A stretch of DNA of 64,000 nucleotides from Streptomyces sp. ISL-36 (GCF_018614205.1 NZ_JAGGOS010000084.1:1-64000); one strand, 5' to 3'. Positions 1 through 7,891 are shown, counted from the first letter of the stretch. The notes: a model not told the origin generated them from the sequence alone. A program made the numbers and translations.

Positions 1-1
1 C

Positions 2-46
2 ACGGCCTTTCACCGCCTCGCCGCACTTCCCCGCCCGGCCAACTGA
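2..46 (+). CDS. Possible 3' end of a gene entering from the left edge
   Basis: One forward frame is open from the window edge to a TGA at 44-46 and would end in TAFHRLAALPRPAN. The codons are mostly G/C in the third position, as in real genes here. Only fourteen residues are visible, so no family can be named and it may not be a gene at all. Positions 47-188 hold no other supported feature. Confidence 0.2.
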   Translation, partial: TAFHRLAALPRPAN

Positions 47-188
47 CAGCTACCCATCCTGCCCGCCCACACCCCAAAGGACCCCGGAGAACCCGACCAC
101 CGCGCCGGGCACTCACCGTGCCCACGGACCGACACTGCCTCGAACAGCCACACTCAACCGCCCGGCAACCCCAACCGAAACGGCGAGG

Positions 189-872
189 CTAGGCGGACCC
201 GCCGGCCACGGCGCCGCGCGACGCGTCCCGGCGGCCGCAAATGTGGTCATGCTGCGGCGCGAAGGCGACGGGCAGGGTGGCCATCCCGCGCAGGATGCCC
301 TCCCGCCGGGTCAGGACCTCCTCCGGAGCGGCCAACCGCAGGTCGGGGAATCGGCGGAGCAGGGTGCCGATGGCGATCCTGGCTTCGGCCCGGGCCAGCG
401 GCGCGCCCAGGCAGAAGTGCACACCGTGGCCGAAAGCGAGCTGTTGCGGGATCTCCCGGCGGGCGATGTCGAGGATGTCGGGTCGGTCGTAGCGCGCCGG
501 GTCCCTGTTGGCCGCCGCGAGGCCGATGGTGATCATCTCGCCGGCCGGGACGGTCACGCCGGCGATCTCGAAGTCCTCGACGGTGAAGCGGGCGACACCA
601 CGGCTGACCGGGCCCTCGTAGCGCAGCAGCTCCTCGATCGCGCCCGGCAGGAGCGTGGGATCGTCCCGGAGCGCGGTGAACTGGTCGGGGTGACGCAGGA
701 GGGCGTGCACTCCGTTGGCGATGAGGCTCGCCGTCGTCTCGTGCCCGGCGAGCGTGAGCAGAATGGCCATGGCGGTCAGTTCGCGGTCGCTGATCCGCTC
801 CTCGGCCTGCGCCGCGCACAGCGCGCTGAGCAGGTCGTCACACGGCTCCGCCTTGCGATCCGCATCCGGCAT
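189..872 (-). pseudogene. Cytochrome P450, C-terminal half only (N-terminally truncated)
   Basis: The 227 residues cover only the C-terminal half of a bacterial P450. The I-helix motif AGHETT (about residues 42-47), the K-helix ExxR in EELLR, and the heme-ligand motif FGHGVHFCLG with its cysteine are all present. Bacterial P450s run about 400 residues, so some 170 residues (helices A to H and the substrate pocket) are missing. The first codons already align with mid-protein P450 sequence. The fragment starts 17 bp from the divergent intact P450, leaving no room for the lost N-terminus or a normal promoter. This looks like a remnant left by deletion or inversion. It could bind heme only if it folded without its N-terminal half, which is unlikely. 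Confidence 0.8.
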
Positions 873-889
873 CCGCAGCTCCCCGTTTC

Positions 890-2077
890 GTGGATCAAGC
901 GGCTGTTGTGGACCCGATCCTGGACCTGGCCCGCCCGTCGGTCCTGCGGAACCCGTATCCCGCCTACGCGCGGTTGCGCGAGAACACCCCCGTCTTCTGG
1001 CACGAACCGCTCGGATCCTGGGTCTTGACGCGGCACGCCGACTGTCTCGCCGTCCTCACCGACAGCGCACGCTTCGCCTCCGACTGGCGCAGGGCGGGAG
1101 AGGAGATACCGGCCCCGCTGCTGAGCGTGCAGACGCTCGACCCGCCCGAACACACCGCGATCCGGCACCTGTTGCTCGACGGATTCCGGGCACAGGACCG
1201 GCAGACCCTGTACGACGCGATGGAGCGACAGGCCCGCGAACTCCTCACCGAGCTGGCCCGGCGGCCCTCCTTCGACGTCGTGGGAGAGCTGGCCGAACCG
1301 CTCGCCCTCCGGTTCATCACCGCCTTCCTCGGCGTACCCGCCCCCGAACTGTCCTGGTTCGTCCCGATGTCCCGTACCGTCGTCGACGGCATGGACGCCG
1401 GACTGTGGCCCGAGAAGCACCAACCCGCCGTCGCGGCACGGGCGGAACTCGCCGTACGCGGGCGGCTGGCTCGCCGACCCGCCCCAGGAAGGCCTCATCG
1501 CCTACGTCGCGGAGCACGCGAAGGCGAGCGGCGTGGACCGTCGGTCCTGCGCAACAGCCTGCGCGCCGTTCTCCACGCGGGCTACGAATCCGCCTCCCGT
1601 CTCCTCGGCAACGCCGCTTCGGCCCTGCTGACCTCTCCGGAGGCGCTCGCCGCGTTCCGCGAGACTCCGGCGACCGCCGTGGACGAACTGATCCGGTACG
1701 ACGCCCCCGTCCAGGCGGACGCCCGCGTCTGTGTGTCCGACACCGAACTGGCCGGCGTCACCGTCCGGGCGGGCGATCCGGTCACCCTTCTCCTGGGCGC
1801 GGCCAACCACGACCCGCTCCGCTTCACCCACCCCTCCGAGCTGCGACTGGACCGCGCCCCCAACCCCCACCCGGGGTTCGGACGCGGTGCCCACGCCTGT
1901 CTGGGCGCGTCCATGGCGATCCGGCTGACCGGATCGGTCCTCACGACCCTGGCCACGGACCACCCCGACGCCCGGCCGGTCGCGGAACCAGAACACCGGC
2001 GCAACCTGACCTTCCGCGGCCTCGACCGCTTCGAGATCACGGTGCGCCCACGAACGGGGAAGGAGGAACTGACATGA
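890..2077 (+). CDS. Cytochrome P450, candidate RiPP crosslinking enzyme
   Basis: A 395-residue P450 with a complete fold. The I-helix motif is AGYES (Ser where most have Thr), the ExxR is in DELIR, and the heme motif is FGRGAHACLG. The start is GTG at 890; GTG at 908 (MDPILDLARP) is also possible, and neither has a clear Shine-Dalgarno. Residues about 192-217 read RLARRPAPGRPHRLRRG, which is not P450-like. The same DNA in the next frame (1464-1540) reads GWLADPPQEGLIAYVAEHAK, which is. So a single-base insertion near 1455-1464 is compensated by a single-base deletion near 1540, and about 26 residues are scrambled. The TGA stop overlaps the ATG of the MKYWH peptide. That overlap suggests it is the peptide-crosslinking P450 of a biarylitide-like pathway. 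This is inference; a macrolide- or terpene-type P450 cannot be excluded by motif alone. Confidence 0.8.
   Translation: MDQAAVVDPILDLARPSVLRNPYPAYARLRENTPVFWHEPLGSWVLTRHADCLAVLTDSARFASDWRRAGEEIPAPLLSVQTLDPPEHTAIRHLLLDGFRAQDRQTLYDAMERQARELLTELARRPSFDVVGELAEPLALRFITAFLGVPAPELSWFVPMSRTVVDGMDAGLWPEKHQPAVAARAELAVRGRLARRPAPGRPHRLRRGAREGERRGPSVLRNSLRAVLHAGYESASRLLGNAASALLTSPEALAAFRETPATAVDELIRYDAPVQADARVCVSDTELAGVTVRAGDPVTLLLGAANHDPLRFTHPSELRLDRAPNPHPGFGRGAHACLGASMAIRLTGSVLTTLATDHPDARPVAEPEHRRNLTFRGLDRFEITVRPRTGKEELT
2060..2066 (+). promoter_or_regulatory. Consensus Shine-Dalgarno of the MKYWH peptide
   Basis: AAGGAGG, with a 7-nt spacer to the ATG at 2074. It lies inside the last codons of the P450 gene. 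It is one of the best ribosome binding sites in the window, which argues that the five-codon frame behind it is translated. Confidence 0.75.
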
Positions 2078-2091
2078 AGTACTGGCACTGA
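2074..2091 (+). CDS. Five-codon ORF MKYWH, candidate biarylitide-type RiPP precursor
   Basis: ATG AAG TAC TGG CAC TGA encodes Met-Lys-Tyr-Trp-His. The ATG overlaps the P450 stop (ATGA) and follows a perfect AAGGAGG. From family knowledge, biarylitide precursors are among the smallest known genes: BytA of Planomonospora is MRYYH, and its partner P450 BytO joins the Tyr and His side chains to give a cyclic tripeptide. MKYWH fits the M-x-Y-x-H pattern with a basic residue at position 2, Tyr at 3 and His at 5. The core would be YWH. In the described clusters the peptide gene precedes the P450; here it follows it. A chance five-codon frame is possible in principle, but the P450 partner, the ribosome binding site and the motif agree. 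No dedicated exporter or peptidase is adjacent. Confidence 0.7.
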   Translation: MKYWH

Positions 2092-2149
2092 ACCCGGAGA
2101 CGGACCGGACACCGAACGTGAACCCGAAGACCGAGCCCGAACCTGAACC

Positions 2150-2182
2150 GAGCGCGGTGCCCGCGTGCCGGGCACCGCGCTC
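2150..2182 (+). terminator. Strong hairpin behind the P450/peptide unit
   Basis: A perfect 14-bp stem, GAGCGCGGTGCCCG (2150-2163) with its complement at 2169-2182, around a 5-nt loop. It lies 59 bp after the peptide stop and has no U tract, as is usual for Streptomyces terminators. It separates the P450/peptide unit from the esterase gene. Confidence 0.7.
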
Positions 2183-2313
2183 GACCTCGGGGAGCGAGGG
2201 CCGGGACGAGGGCGGATTCCGCGAGTACGGTGAGGGCGGCCGACCCGGTCGACCCGGCCGACCCGGCCCGGGCATGACGGCGGACGCGACTTCTCACGAT
2301 CAAGGCGGTAGCC

Positions 2314-3291
2314 ATGGCCCGGTTCGACCTGCCCCTCGACCGACTCCGCACGTACCGCAGCGCATCCGAGGAACCGGAGGACTTCGACGCCTTCTGGTCC
2401 AAGACGCTGAGCGAGGCCCGCACCCACCGACTCGACGCGCGGTACGAGCCGGTGGCCAGCGGGCTGGCGACGGTGGAGGTGTACGACGTGACCTTCGCCG
2501 GCTTCGGCGGGCACCCGGTCAAGGGCTGGTTCGTCCTCCCGGCCGGGACGGACCGACCGCTGCCGGTGGTCGTGGAGTTCCTGGGGTACGGAGGCGGGCG
2601 CGGGCTTCCCCACACCCACCTGCTCTGGGCCTCGGCCGGCTTCGCACACTTCGTGATGGACACCCGCGGGCAGGGCAGCGGCTGGGCGACCGGTGACACC
2701 CCCGACCCCGTGGGCAGCGCGCCGGCGTTCCCCGGTTTCATGACGCGCGGCATCGAGGACCCCTTCACGTACTACTACCGCCGGCTGTTCACCGACGCCG
2801 TGCGTGCCGTGGAGGCCGCCCGCGCGCACCCTCTCGTGGACGCGGCACGCACCGCGGTGACCGGGGTGAGTCAGGGCGGCGGCATCACGCTGGCCGTCGC
2901 GGGGCTGGTCCGCGACCTGGTGGCCGTGGCACCGGACGTGCCGTTCCTGTGCGACTTCCCGCGCGCGACGACGCTCACGGACCGCGACCCGTACCGCGAG
3001 ATCGGCAACTACCTCAAGATGCACCGCGGCCGCGTGGACCAGGTCCACCGGACCCTGGCCTACTTCGACGGCGTCCACTTCGCGGCCCGCGCCACGGCGC
3101 CGGCGCTCTTCTCCACGGGCCTGGAGGATCTGACCTGCCCGCCCTCTACGGTGTTCGCGGCTTTCAACGCGTACGCCCACGAGGAGAAGGCCATCGAGGT
3201 CTACGACTTCAACGACCACGAGGGCGGCGACACCTTCCAGCAAGCCGCCCAGCTCCGCTGGCTTCCCGCACGGCTGCGCGCCGGCCGCTAG
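2314..3291 (+). CDS. Acetyl xylan esterase / cephalosporin-C deacetylase family hydrolase (CE7-like)
   Basis: A 325-residue alpha/beta hydrolase of the AXE1 family, which removes acetyl groups from xylo-oligosaccharides or related small substrates, normally as a cytoplasmic oligomer. The N-terminal FDLPLDRLRTY..ASEEPEDFDAFW stretch is typical of the family. The nucleophile elbow is GVSQGG, and the likely catalytic Asp and His lie in GLEDLTCPPST and NDHEGG near the C-terminus. Length is normal (about 320). There is no signal peptide. The ATG at 2314 follows AAGGCGG. It stands alone between the P450/peptide terminator and an insertion element, so no pathway can be read from its neighbours. Confidence 0.85.
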   Translation: MARFDLPLDRLRTYRSASEEPEDFDAFWSKTLSEARTHRLDARYEPVASGLATVEVYDVTFAGFGGHPVKGWFVLPAGTDRPLPVVVEFLGYGGGRGLPHTHLLWASAGFAHFVMDTRGQGSGWATGDTPDPVGSAPAFPGFMTRGIEDPFTYYYRRLFTDAVRAVEAARAHPLVDAARTAVTGVSQGGGITLAVAGLVRDLVAVAPDVPFLCDFPRATTLTDRDPYREIGNYLKMHRGRVDQVHRTLAYFDGVHFAARATAPALFSTGLEDLTCPPSTVFAAFNAYAHEEKAIEVYDFNDHEGGDTFQQAAQLRWLPARLRAGR

Positions 3292-3330
3292 GTCGTGCCC
3301 GTAAAGTCTCGCCTGGCGCGCGGACACTCT

Positions 3331-4314
3331 CTAGGTGTATTGACCCGCAGCGTTGTTGACACGGCTGATCGGTGGTTGGCCGTTGAGTGCGGTGTGGCAG
3401 CGGTGGTGGTTGTAGGTGTGGAGAAAGTCTGCCAGGGCTTCGGTCCGCTCGGTGTTCGAGGTGTAGGGCCGTAGGTAGGCCCATTCGTCGAGCAGGGTGC
3501 GGTTGAAGCGTTCGACCTTGCCGTTCGTCTGCGGCCGGTAGGGGCGGATCTTCTTGTGGACGATGCCGGCCGCGGTGAGGTTCTGGGTGAAGAGCTTCGA
3601 CTTGTAGCAGGCGCCGTTGTCGGTCAGCACCCGCTCGACGGTGACGCCGTGAGCCTGGAAGAACGCGTTCGCCCGCTGCCAGAAGCCGATCGCGGTGTGC
3701 TGGCGCTCGTCGGAGAGGACTTCGCTGTAGGCCAGGCGGGAGTGGTCGTCGACGGCGGAGTGGATGTAGCTGTAACCGATCACCGGCTTGCAGCTGCGGC
3801 GCTGGCCGGTGGTCGCCTGGCGGTTCACCTCGCCGGCTTCTCTGCCGACCACGCGCCAGCCCCCGCCGTTGGGGATGTTGCCGAGTTTCTTGATGTCGAC
3901 GTGGACCAGTTCGCCGGGCCTGGCGCGCTCAAAGCGGCGGATCGGCTCGCCGGTCGGCCGGTCGAGCCAGGCCAGGCGGTTCAGTCCGTGCCGGACCAGG
4001 ATGCGGTGCACGGTGGATGCGGGAAGGCCCAGGATCGGGCCGATCCGGGCCGGCCCGAGCTTACGGGCCTGTCGCAGGTCACACACCCGCGCCTCGATGG
4101 CGGCCGGGGTCCGGTGCGGCGTCGTGAGCGGGCGGCTGGAACGGTCGGCGAGACCCGCCTCGCCCTCGGCCCGCCAGCGGCGGATCCATTTGTGGGCTGT
4201 TGCCCGCGAGATCCCCATCTCGGCCGCGACATGAGCGACCGGACGGCCCGATACGACACGTTCGACCAGCAGGCGTCTCCCGAAGACAGTCAGCCGGGCA
4301 TTACGGTGGGACAC
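3331..4314 (-). CDS. IS481-family DDE transposase
   Basis: About 327 residues from the GTG at 4314 (VSHRNARLTVFGRR). An upstream ATG at 4398 lies inside the terminal repeat and is unlikely to be used. An N-terminal helix-turn-helix (VAAEMGISRATAHKWIRRW) is followed by an integrase core. The acidic triad is visible as VHVDIKKLG, LTDNGACY and GKVERFN. The C-terminus LADFLHTYNHHRCHTALNGQPP is typical of the family. The stop codon TAG (complement of 3331-3333) lies outside the element, in the duplicated target CTAG, so the target site itself closes the frame. The gene is undamaged and probably active. Confidence 0.93.
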   Translation of the reverse strand: MSHRNARLTVFGRRLLVERVVSGRPVAHVAAEMGISRATAHKWIRRWRAEGEAGLADRSSRPLTTPHRTPAAIEARVCDLRQARKLGPARIGPILGLPASTVHRILVRHGLNRLAWLDRPTGEPIRRFERARPGELVHVDIKKLGNIPNGGGWRVVGREAGEVNRQATTGQRRSCKPVIGYSYIHSAVDDHSRLAYSEVLSDERQHTAIGFWQRANAFFQAHGVTVERVLTDNGACYKSKLFTQNLTAAGIVHKKIRPYRPQTNGKVERFNRTLLDEWAYLRPYTSNTERTEALADFLHTYNHHRCHTALNGQPPISRVNNAAGQYT

Positions 4315-4415
4315 GAAGGCCTCCGTGCGGTGAAGATTTCGACACCTCCACCACACACGGGGGCCTTCGCCATGATCAAGACCCATCCGTGTCAACAACG
4401 TCCGTGATCAATACA
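3336..4415 (-). mobile_element. IS481-family insertion sequence, intact, 1080 bp
   Basis: The terminal inverted repeats are about 29 bp with a few mismatches: both begin TGTATTGA and share the inner block GTTGTTGACACGG. A direct repeat TCTAGG flanks the element at 3330-3335 and 4416-4421, which is a perfect 6-bp target duplication of the NCTAGN type known for IS481. The element sits between the convergent 3' ends of the esterase and the beta-helix gene and breaks neither reading frame. Intact ends and an undamaged transposase suggest recent insertion. Confidence 0.92.
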
Positions 4416-4422
4416 TCTAGGA

Positions 4423-5931
4423 CTACAACCCTGAGCCGTTGTACGCGCCGCGGTGGGGCTTGGAGGTCGCGGAGACCGGGTTCGCCCAGTAGTCGCGGCC
4501 GCCGTTGCCGCTGATCACGGAGCCGTTGCTGAGGGCGGGGGAGGTGGAGCGCAGCTTGTAGCCGTCGACGGAGTGGATCGTGTCGCCGCCGGCGCCGGGG
4601 TCCACGAAGAGCGGGTCGCCGACAATGCCGTTGGCGGTCGGCCGCGGCACGCCCTGGAAGACGTTCCACAGCCATTGGACGCCGGGGCCGGTGGGGAGCC
4701 GGGAGTCGGTGGTGCCCACCCAGATGTTGTTCTCGACGACGCTCTCGTCGGGGAGCGTGATGCTGAGCTTCTTGTCCGTGCAGTAGAAGACGTTGTTGTA
4801 CATGTGCAGTGCGGAGCGGCCGGCGCTGACGCTGCTCATGCGGCAGTCGTTCTCGGAGATGTTGTAGCGGATGATCTGCTTGGCGCCGCCGATGGTGCCG
4901 CACCCGTCGCAGTCGAGAAAGAAGCCGCCGATGTTGTCGCGGCTGAAGTTGTACTGGATCGTGCAGGCGCCGGTGTTGCCCCAGTCGCAGTCGAAGGCCT
5001 GGCTGTCGGCGACGGACATCCGCGTGATGCCGTACACGGCGTTCTTCTGGATGGTCGGGTTGTGGTCGCCGAGCACCCATATGCCCGCGAAGTTGCCGCC
5101 GGAGAAGGGGTACACGCCGTTGCCGACGCCGGAGGCGTTGTTGTACTGGATCATGGGTGCGTCGGCGTAGCTGGCGATGATGCCGTCGCCGCCGACGTCC
5201 TTGATGACGTTGTGCTCGATCAGCACGCCGGAGCCCTTGACCGCCATGGCGCCGACCCGGACTTTGAGGCCGCCGCCGCCCGTGTTGCTGATCTGGTTGT
5301 GGTGAACGTGGACGTCGTTGAGGGTCGAGTTCGTACCGCTCGCACCTGTGACGATGCCGGCGGACTGGACGAAGTCCTCGGTGGTCGGGCTGTTCTTGTT
5401 CGTCTGACCGGCCACGCGGTCGACGACGAGATAGCCGATGTCGAAACCGCGATGCGCCGCTCCGTCGGTGGCGGAGATCCGCAGACCGGTCCGACGGGCG
5501 AGCGAGGTGGCGGGGTTGGTCAGCTTGAGGTTGCTGATCCGCCAGTGGTCCTGATTGGTGAAGGAGACGGTGTCGGCGGCGCCGTTGCCGTCGATCACGG
5601 GCAGCGCGCCGGCGCCGTAGGCGGTGAGGGTGATGGGGGCGGCAGCGGTGCCGCTGCCCCGCGGTGCGAGAGAGCCGGTGCACGTGGTGCCGGACGCGAA
5701 GGCGAGAGTGTCGCCGGGGGCGTACGTCTTTCCGTTGGCCTGGCCGATGCTGTTGAACGGCGAGATCTGGCTGCCGTCTCCGGCGCCCGTGCTCGAGCAG
5801 TCCACATAGGTGGTGCTTCCGGCGGCCGAGGCTGGGGCGTCGGTGAGTGCGACGGCGCCGGTGAGAGCGAGGGCGGTGGCGAGGAGCCCGCGGACCGACA
5901 ACTGCCGTGGCGAACATGGTCTGTTGGTCAT
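4423..5931 (-). CDS. Secreted right-handed parallel beta-helix protein (pectate-lyase-like fold)
   Basis: 502 residues with a signal peptide (positive start, hydrophobic LLATALALTGAVALTDA, cleavage near APASAA). The mature part shows repeating short strands with asparagine turns (VHVHHNQISNT, VLIEHNVIKDV, TIQKNAVYGI, VENNIWVG), the signature of a right-handed beta-helix of the pectate lyase superfamily. Several cysteine pairs (CDWGNTGAC, DCDGCG) suggest disulfides. Substrate cannot be read from sequence; a polysaccharide lyase or glycoside hydrolase role is inferred from fold and secretion. The ATG at 5931 follows GAAGGG, part of which is buried in a 10-bp hairpin, and a 17-bp palindrome lies about 80 bp upstream. 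Its stop is 2 bp from the insertion element's target duplication. Confidence 0.8.
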   Translation of the reverse strand: MTNRPCSPRQLSVRGLLATALALTGAVALTDAPASAAGSTTYVDCSSTGAGDGSQISPFNSIGQANGKTYAPGDTLAFASGTTCTGSLAPRGSGTAAAPITLTAYGAGALPVIDGNGAADTVSFTNQDHWRISNLKLTNPATSLARRTGLRISATDGAAHRGFDIGYLVVDRVAGQTNKNSPTTEDFVQSAGIVTGASGTNSTLNDVHVHHNQISNTGGGGLKVRVGAMAVKGSGVLIEHNVIKDVGGDGIIASYADAPMIQYNNASGVGNGVYPFSGGNFAGIWVLGDHNPTIQKNAVYGITRMSVADSQAFDCDWGNTGACTIQYNFSRDNIGGFFLDCDGCGTIGGAKQIIRYNISENDCRMSSVSAGRSALHMYNNVFYCTDKKLSITLPDESVVENNIWVGTTDSRLPTGPGVQWLWNVFQGVPRPTANGIVGDPLFVDPGAGGDTIHSVDGYKLRSTSPALSNGSVISGNGGRDYWANPVSATSKPHRGAYNGSGL

Positions 5932-5942
5932 GACGCGACACC

Positions 5943-5969
5943 CTTCTGGCGGTCTGGTGCCGCCAGAAG
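5943..5969 (-). promoter_or_regulatory. Hairpin overlapping the beta-helix gene's ribosome binding site
   Basis: Perfect 10-bp inverted repeat, CTTCTGGCGG (5943-5952) and its complement (5960-5969), with a 7-nt loop. On the minus-strand transcript the 3' arm ends in CCAGAAG and runs directly into the GAAGGG ribosome binding site ahead of the ATG at 5931. It could mask translation or protect the 5' end of the mRNA. Confidence 0.5.
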
Positions 5970-6010
5970 CTATGTGCGACCGGTGATCGAGTCAATGCAT
6001 CGGTGTCGAT

Positions 6011-6027
6011 TGATCGAATTTCGATCA
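6011..6027. promoter_or_regulatory. 17-bp palindrome, candidate operator of the beta-helix gene
   Basis: TGATCGAA-T-TTCGATCA is perfectly symmetric and sits about 80 bp upstream of the beta-helix start. A half-match (GTGATCGA) recurs near 5983. The binding protein is unknown. Confidence 0.5.
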
Positions 6028-6098
6028 CATGGTGGCCGATTGGTCGACTGCGCGTAGGCCGCGCGGGGCCGCAGGCTCGTGGTCCCAGGCTCGTGGTC

Positions 6099-6569
6099 TC
6101 AGGCCGCGGCCACCACCTCGACGAACGGGCGGAGCCGGGGGTCCAGCGCGGCGGCGGCGAGTGCCTCGCGGAGGGCCGCCCCGTGCGTGGGTCGGGCCGC
6201 GTCCAGGAGCTCGCGGCCCGCGTCCGTGACGTCCGTGTAGATGCCGCGCCGGTCGGTGAGGCAGAGGTAGCGCGAGAGCAGACCCCGGTCCTCCAGCCGG
6301 CTGACCAGGCGCGTGGTCGCGCTCTGGCTCAGGGCGACGGCCTCGGCGACCTGCTTCATCTGTAGATGGCCGCCCTCCCCGTCGTGCTGCCTGCTGAGTA
6401 CGTCGAGGAGTGAGTACTCCCGCGCGCTCAGACCGTGCCCGCCGTGCAGGGCGCGCTCGACGCGGCCCTCGATTGTGCCGTGCAGGAGCGAGAGTGCGCG
6501 CCAGCCCTGGGCCGGAGCCGGGGTGGCGGTCTCAGGGCTCCTCTTCGGTGCGGCAGGCTTCATGCACAC
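6099..6569 (-). CDS. MarR-family transcriptional regulator
   Basis: 156 residues with a winged-helix core: LSAREYSLLDVLSR, then the recognition region AVALSQSATTRLVSRLEDRGLLSR, then a wing with the family's DRRGIYTDVTDAGRELL. The GTG at 6569 has AGGGG at 10 nt spacing; ATG at 6563 is the alternative. It is transcribed divergently from an MFS efflux gene. In this arrangement MarR proteins usually repress themselves and the pump and release DNA when a small ligand binds. The ligand cannot be deduced. Confidence 0.88.
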   Translation of the reverse strand: MCMKPAAPKRSPETATPAPAQGWRALSLLHGTIEGRVERALHGGHGLSAREYSLLDVLSRQHDGEGGHLQMKQVAEAVALSQSATTRLVSRLEDRGLLSRYLCLTDRRGIYTDVTDAGRELLDAARPTHGAALREALAAAALDPRLRPFVEVVAAA

Positions 6570-6601
6570 AAGGGTACAGCCCCTGCGCCACTATCCATCG
6601 T

Positions 6602-6624
6602 TTGCAATTTAACGGCGCATGCAA
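6602..6624. promoter_or_regulatory. Candidate MarR operator in the divergent promoter region
   Basis: TTGCA (6602-6606) and TGCAA (6620-6624) form an imperfect inverted repeat in the unusually AT-rich stretch between the MarR and MFS genes. Position and symmetry fit a MarR-type site; nothing else supports it. Confidence 0.35.
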
Positions 6625-6677
6625 GTATTGTCGACGCTCGTAAGGGTTCTACGCAATCATCTGGAAGGTGCTTCGCC

Positions 6678-7891
6678 ATGCCCCTCGCGCTCGTGGCCCT
6701 GGCCATCGGAGCCTTCGGGATCGGCACCACCGAATTCGTGATCATGGGCGTGCTTCCCCAGGTCGCGGGTGACTTCGGTGTCTCGATCCCCACCGCCGGC
6801 TGGCTGGTGACCGGCTACGCCCTGGGCGTGGTGTTCGGCGCCCCGCTGCTGACCGTGCTCGGCACCAAGGTGTCCCGGAAGAAGATGCTCCTCTTCCTGA
6901 TGGGCCTGTTCGTGGTCGGCAACCTGCTCTCGGCGTTCGCGCCCTCGTTCGGCCTGATGCTGACCGGCCGCATCGTCGCGTCCCTCGCCCACGGCGCGTT
7001 CTTCGGCATCGGCTCGGTCGTCGCCGCCGACCTCGTCGCCCCGGAGAAGAAGGCGTCCGCCATCTCCCTGATGTTCATGGGCCTCACGGTCGCCAACATC
7101 GTCGGCGTGCCGCTGGGTACCCACATCGGACAGTCCGCGGGCTGGCGTGTCACCTTCGTTATCGTCGCCGCCCTCGGCGTCGTCGGCCTGCTCGGCGTGG
7201 CCAAGCTGGTGCCGGAGACGGGCAGGCCCGAGGCGGAGAGCGTCCGTACCGAGTTCGCCGCGTTCAGGAACGTACAGGTCTGGCTCGCCATGGCGATGAC
7301 CGTCCTCGGGTACGGCGGTGTCTTCGCGGCCATCACCTACATCACGCCGATGATGACCGACGTCACCGGCTACACCGAGGGCGCCGTCACCTGGCTGCTC
7401 GTCCTCTTCGGCATCGGCATGTTCCTCGGCAACCTCCTCGGCGGCAGGTTCGCCGACCGCGCCCTGATGCCCCTGCTGTTCACCAGCCTCGGCGCGCTCG
7501 CGCTCGCCCTGCTGGCCTTCACGGCCACCGCCCACGACAAGGCCCTCGCCGCCGTCACCCTCACCCTGATCGGCGCGCTCGGCTTCGCCACCGTCCCGCC
7601 GCTGCAGAAGTGGGTCCTCGACCAGGCCTCGGCCGCTCCGACGCTGGCCTCGGCCGCCAACATCGGCGCCTTCAACCTCGGCAACGCCCTGGCTGCCTGG
7701 CTCGGCGGCATCGTCATCTCCGCAGGGCTCGGCTACACCGCCCCCAACTGGGTCGGCGCCCTGCTCTCCGGCACCGCGCTGCTCCTCGCGATCCTCGCGG
7801 CCACGCTGGACCGGCGCTCCAGGCCCGTACGCGCGTCGTGGCCGCCGACGGCGCCACGGCCACGGCGGGCGTCCCGGCCGCGCGCCGCTGA
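6678..7891 (+). CDS. MFS transporter (AraJ-type drug/sugar efflux), frameshifted at the C-terminus
   Basis: About 400 residues with twelve hydrophobic segments, beginning MPLALVALAIGAFGIGTTEFVIMG, the classic start of the arabinose/chloramphenicol efflux subgroup. GTKVSRKKMLL after helix 2 is the MFS loop motif. The ATG at 6678 follows GGAAGG. After LDRRSRP (about 7820) the starting frame has no stop until 8720 and turns into arginine/histidine-rich nonsense running through the next gene. The shifted frame reads TRVVAADGATATAGVPAARR and stops at 7891. One base has probably been lost between about 7816 and 7835, by mutation or sequencing error. All membrane helices precede the break, so the pump may still work with an aberrant tail. 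Confidence 0.85.

Noticed and set aside
1582..3327. 581-codon open frame on the minus strand
   Set aside because: It is antisense to the P450, peptide and esterase genes, is Arg/Val/Gly-rich without any domain, and spans two unrelated genes. Long antisense frames are normal at this GC content.
4315..4398. N-terminal extension of the transposase to the ATG at 4398
   Set aside because: It would start inside the terminal inverted repeat, and family members begin near the GTG at 4314.
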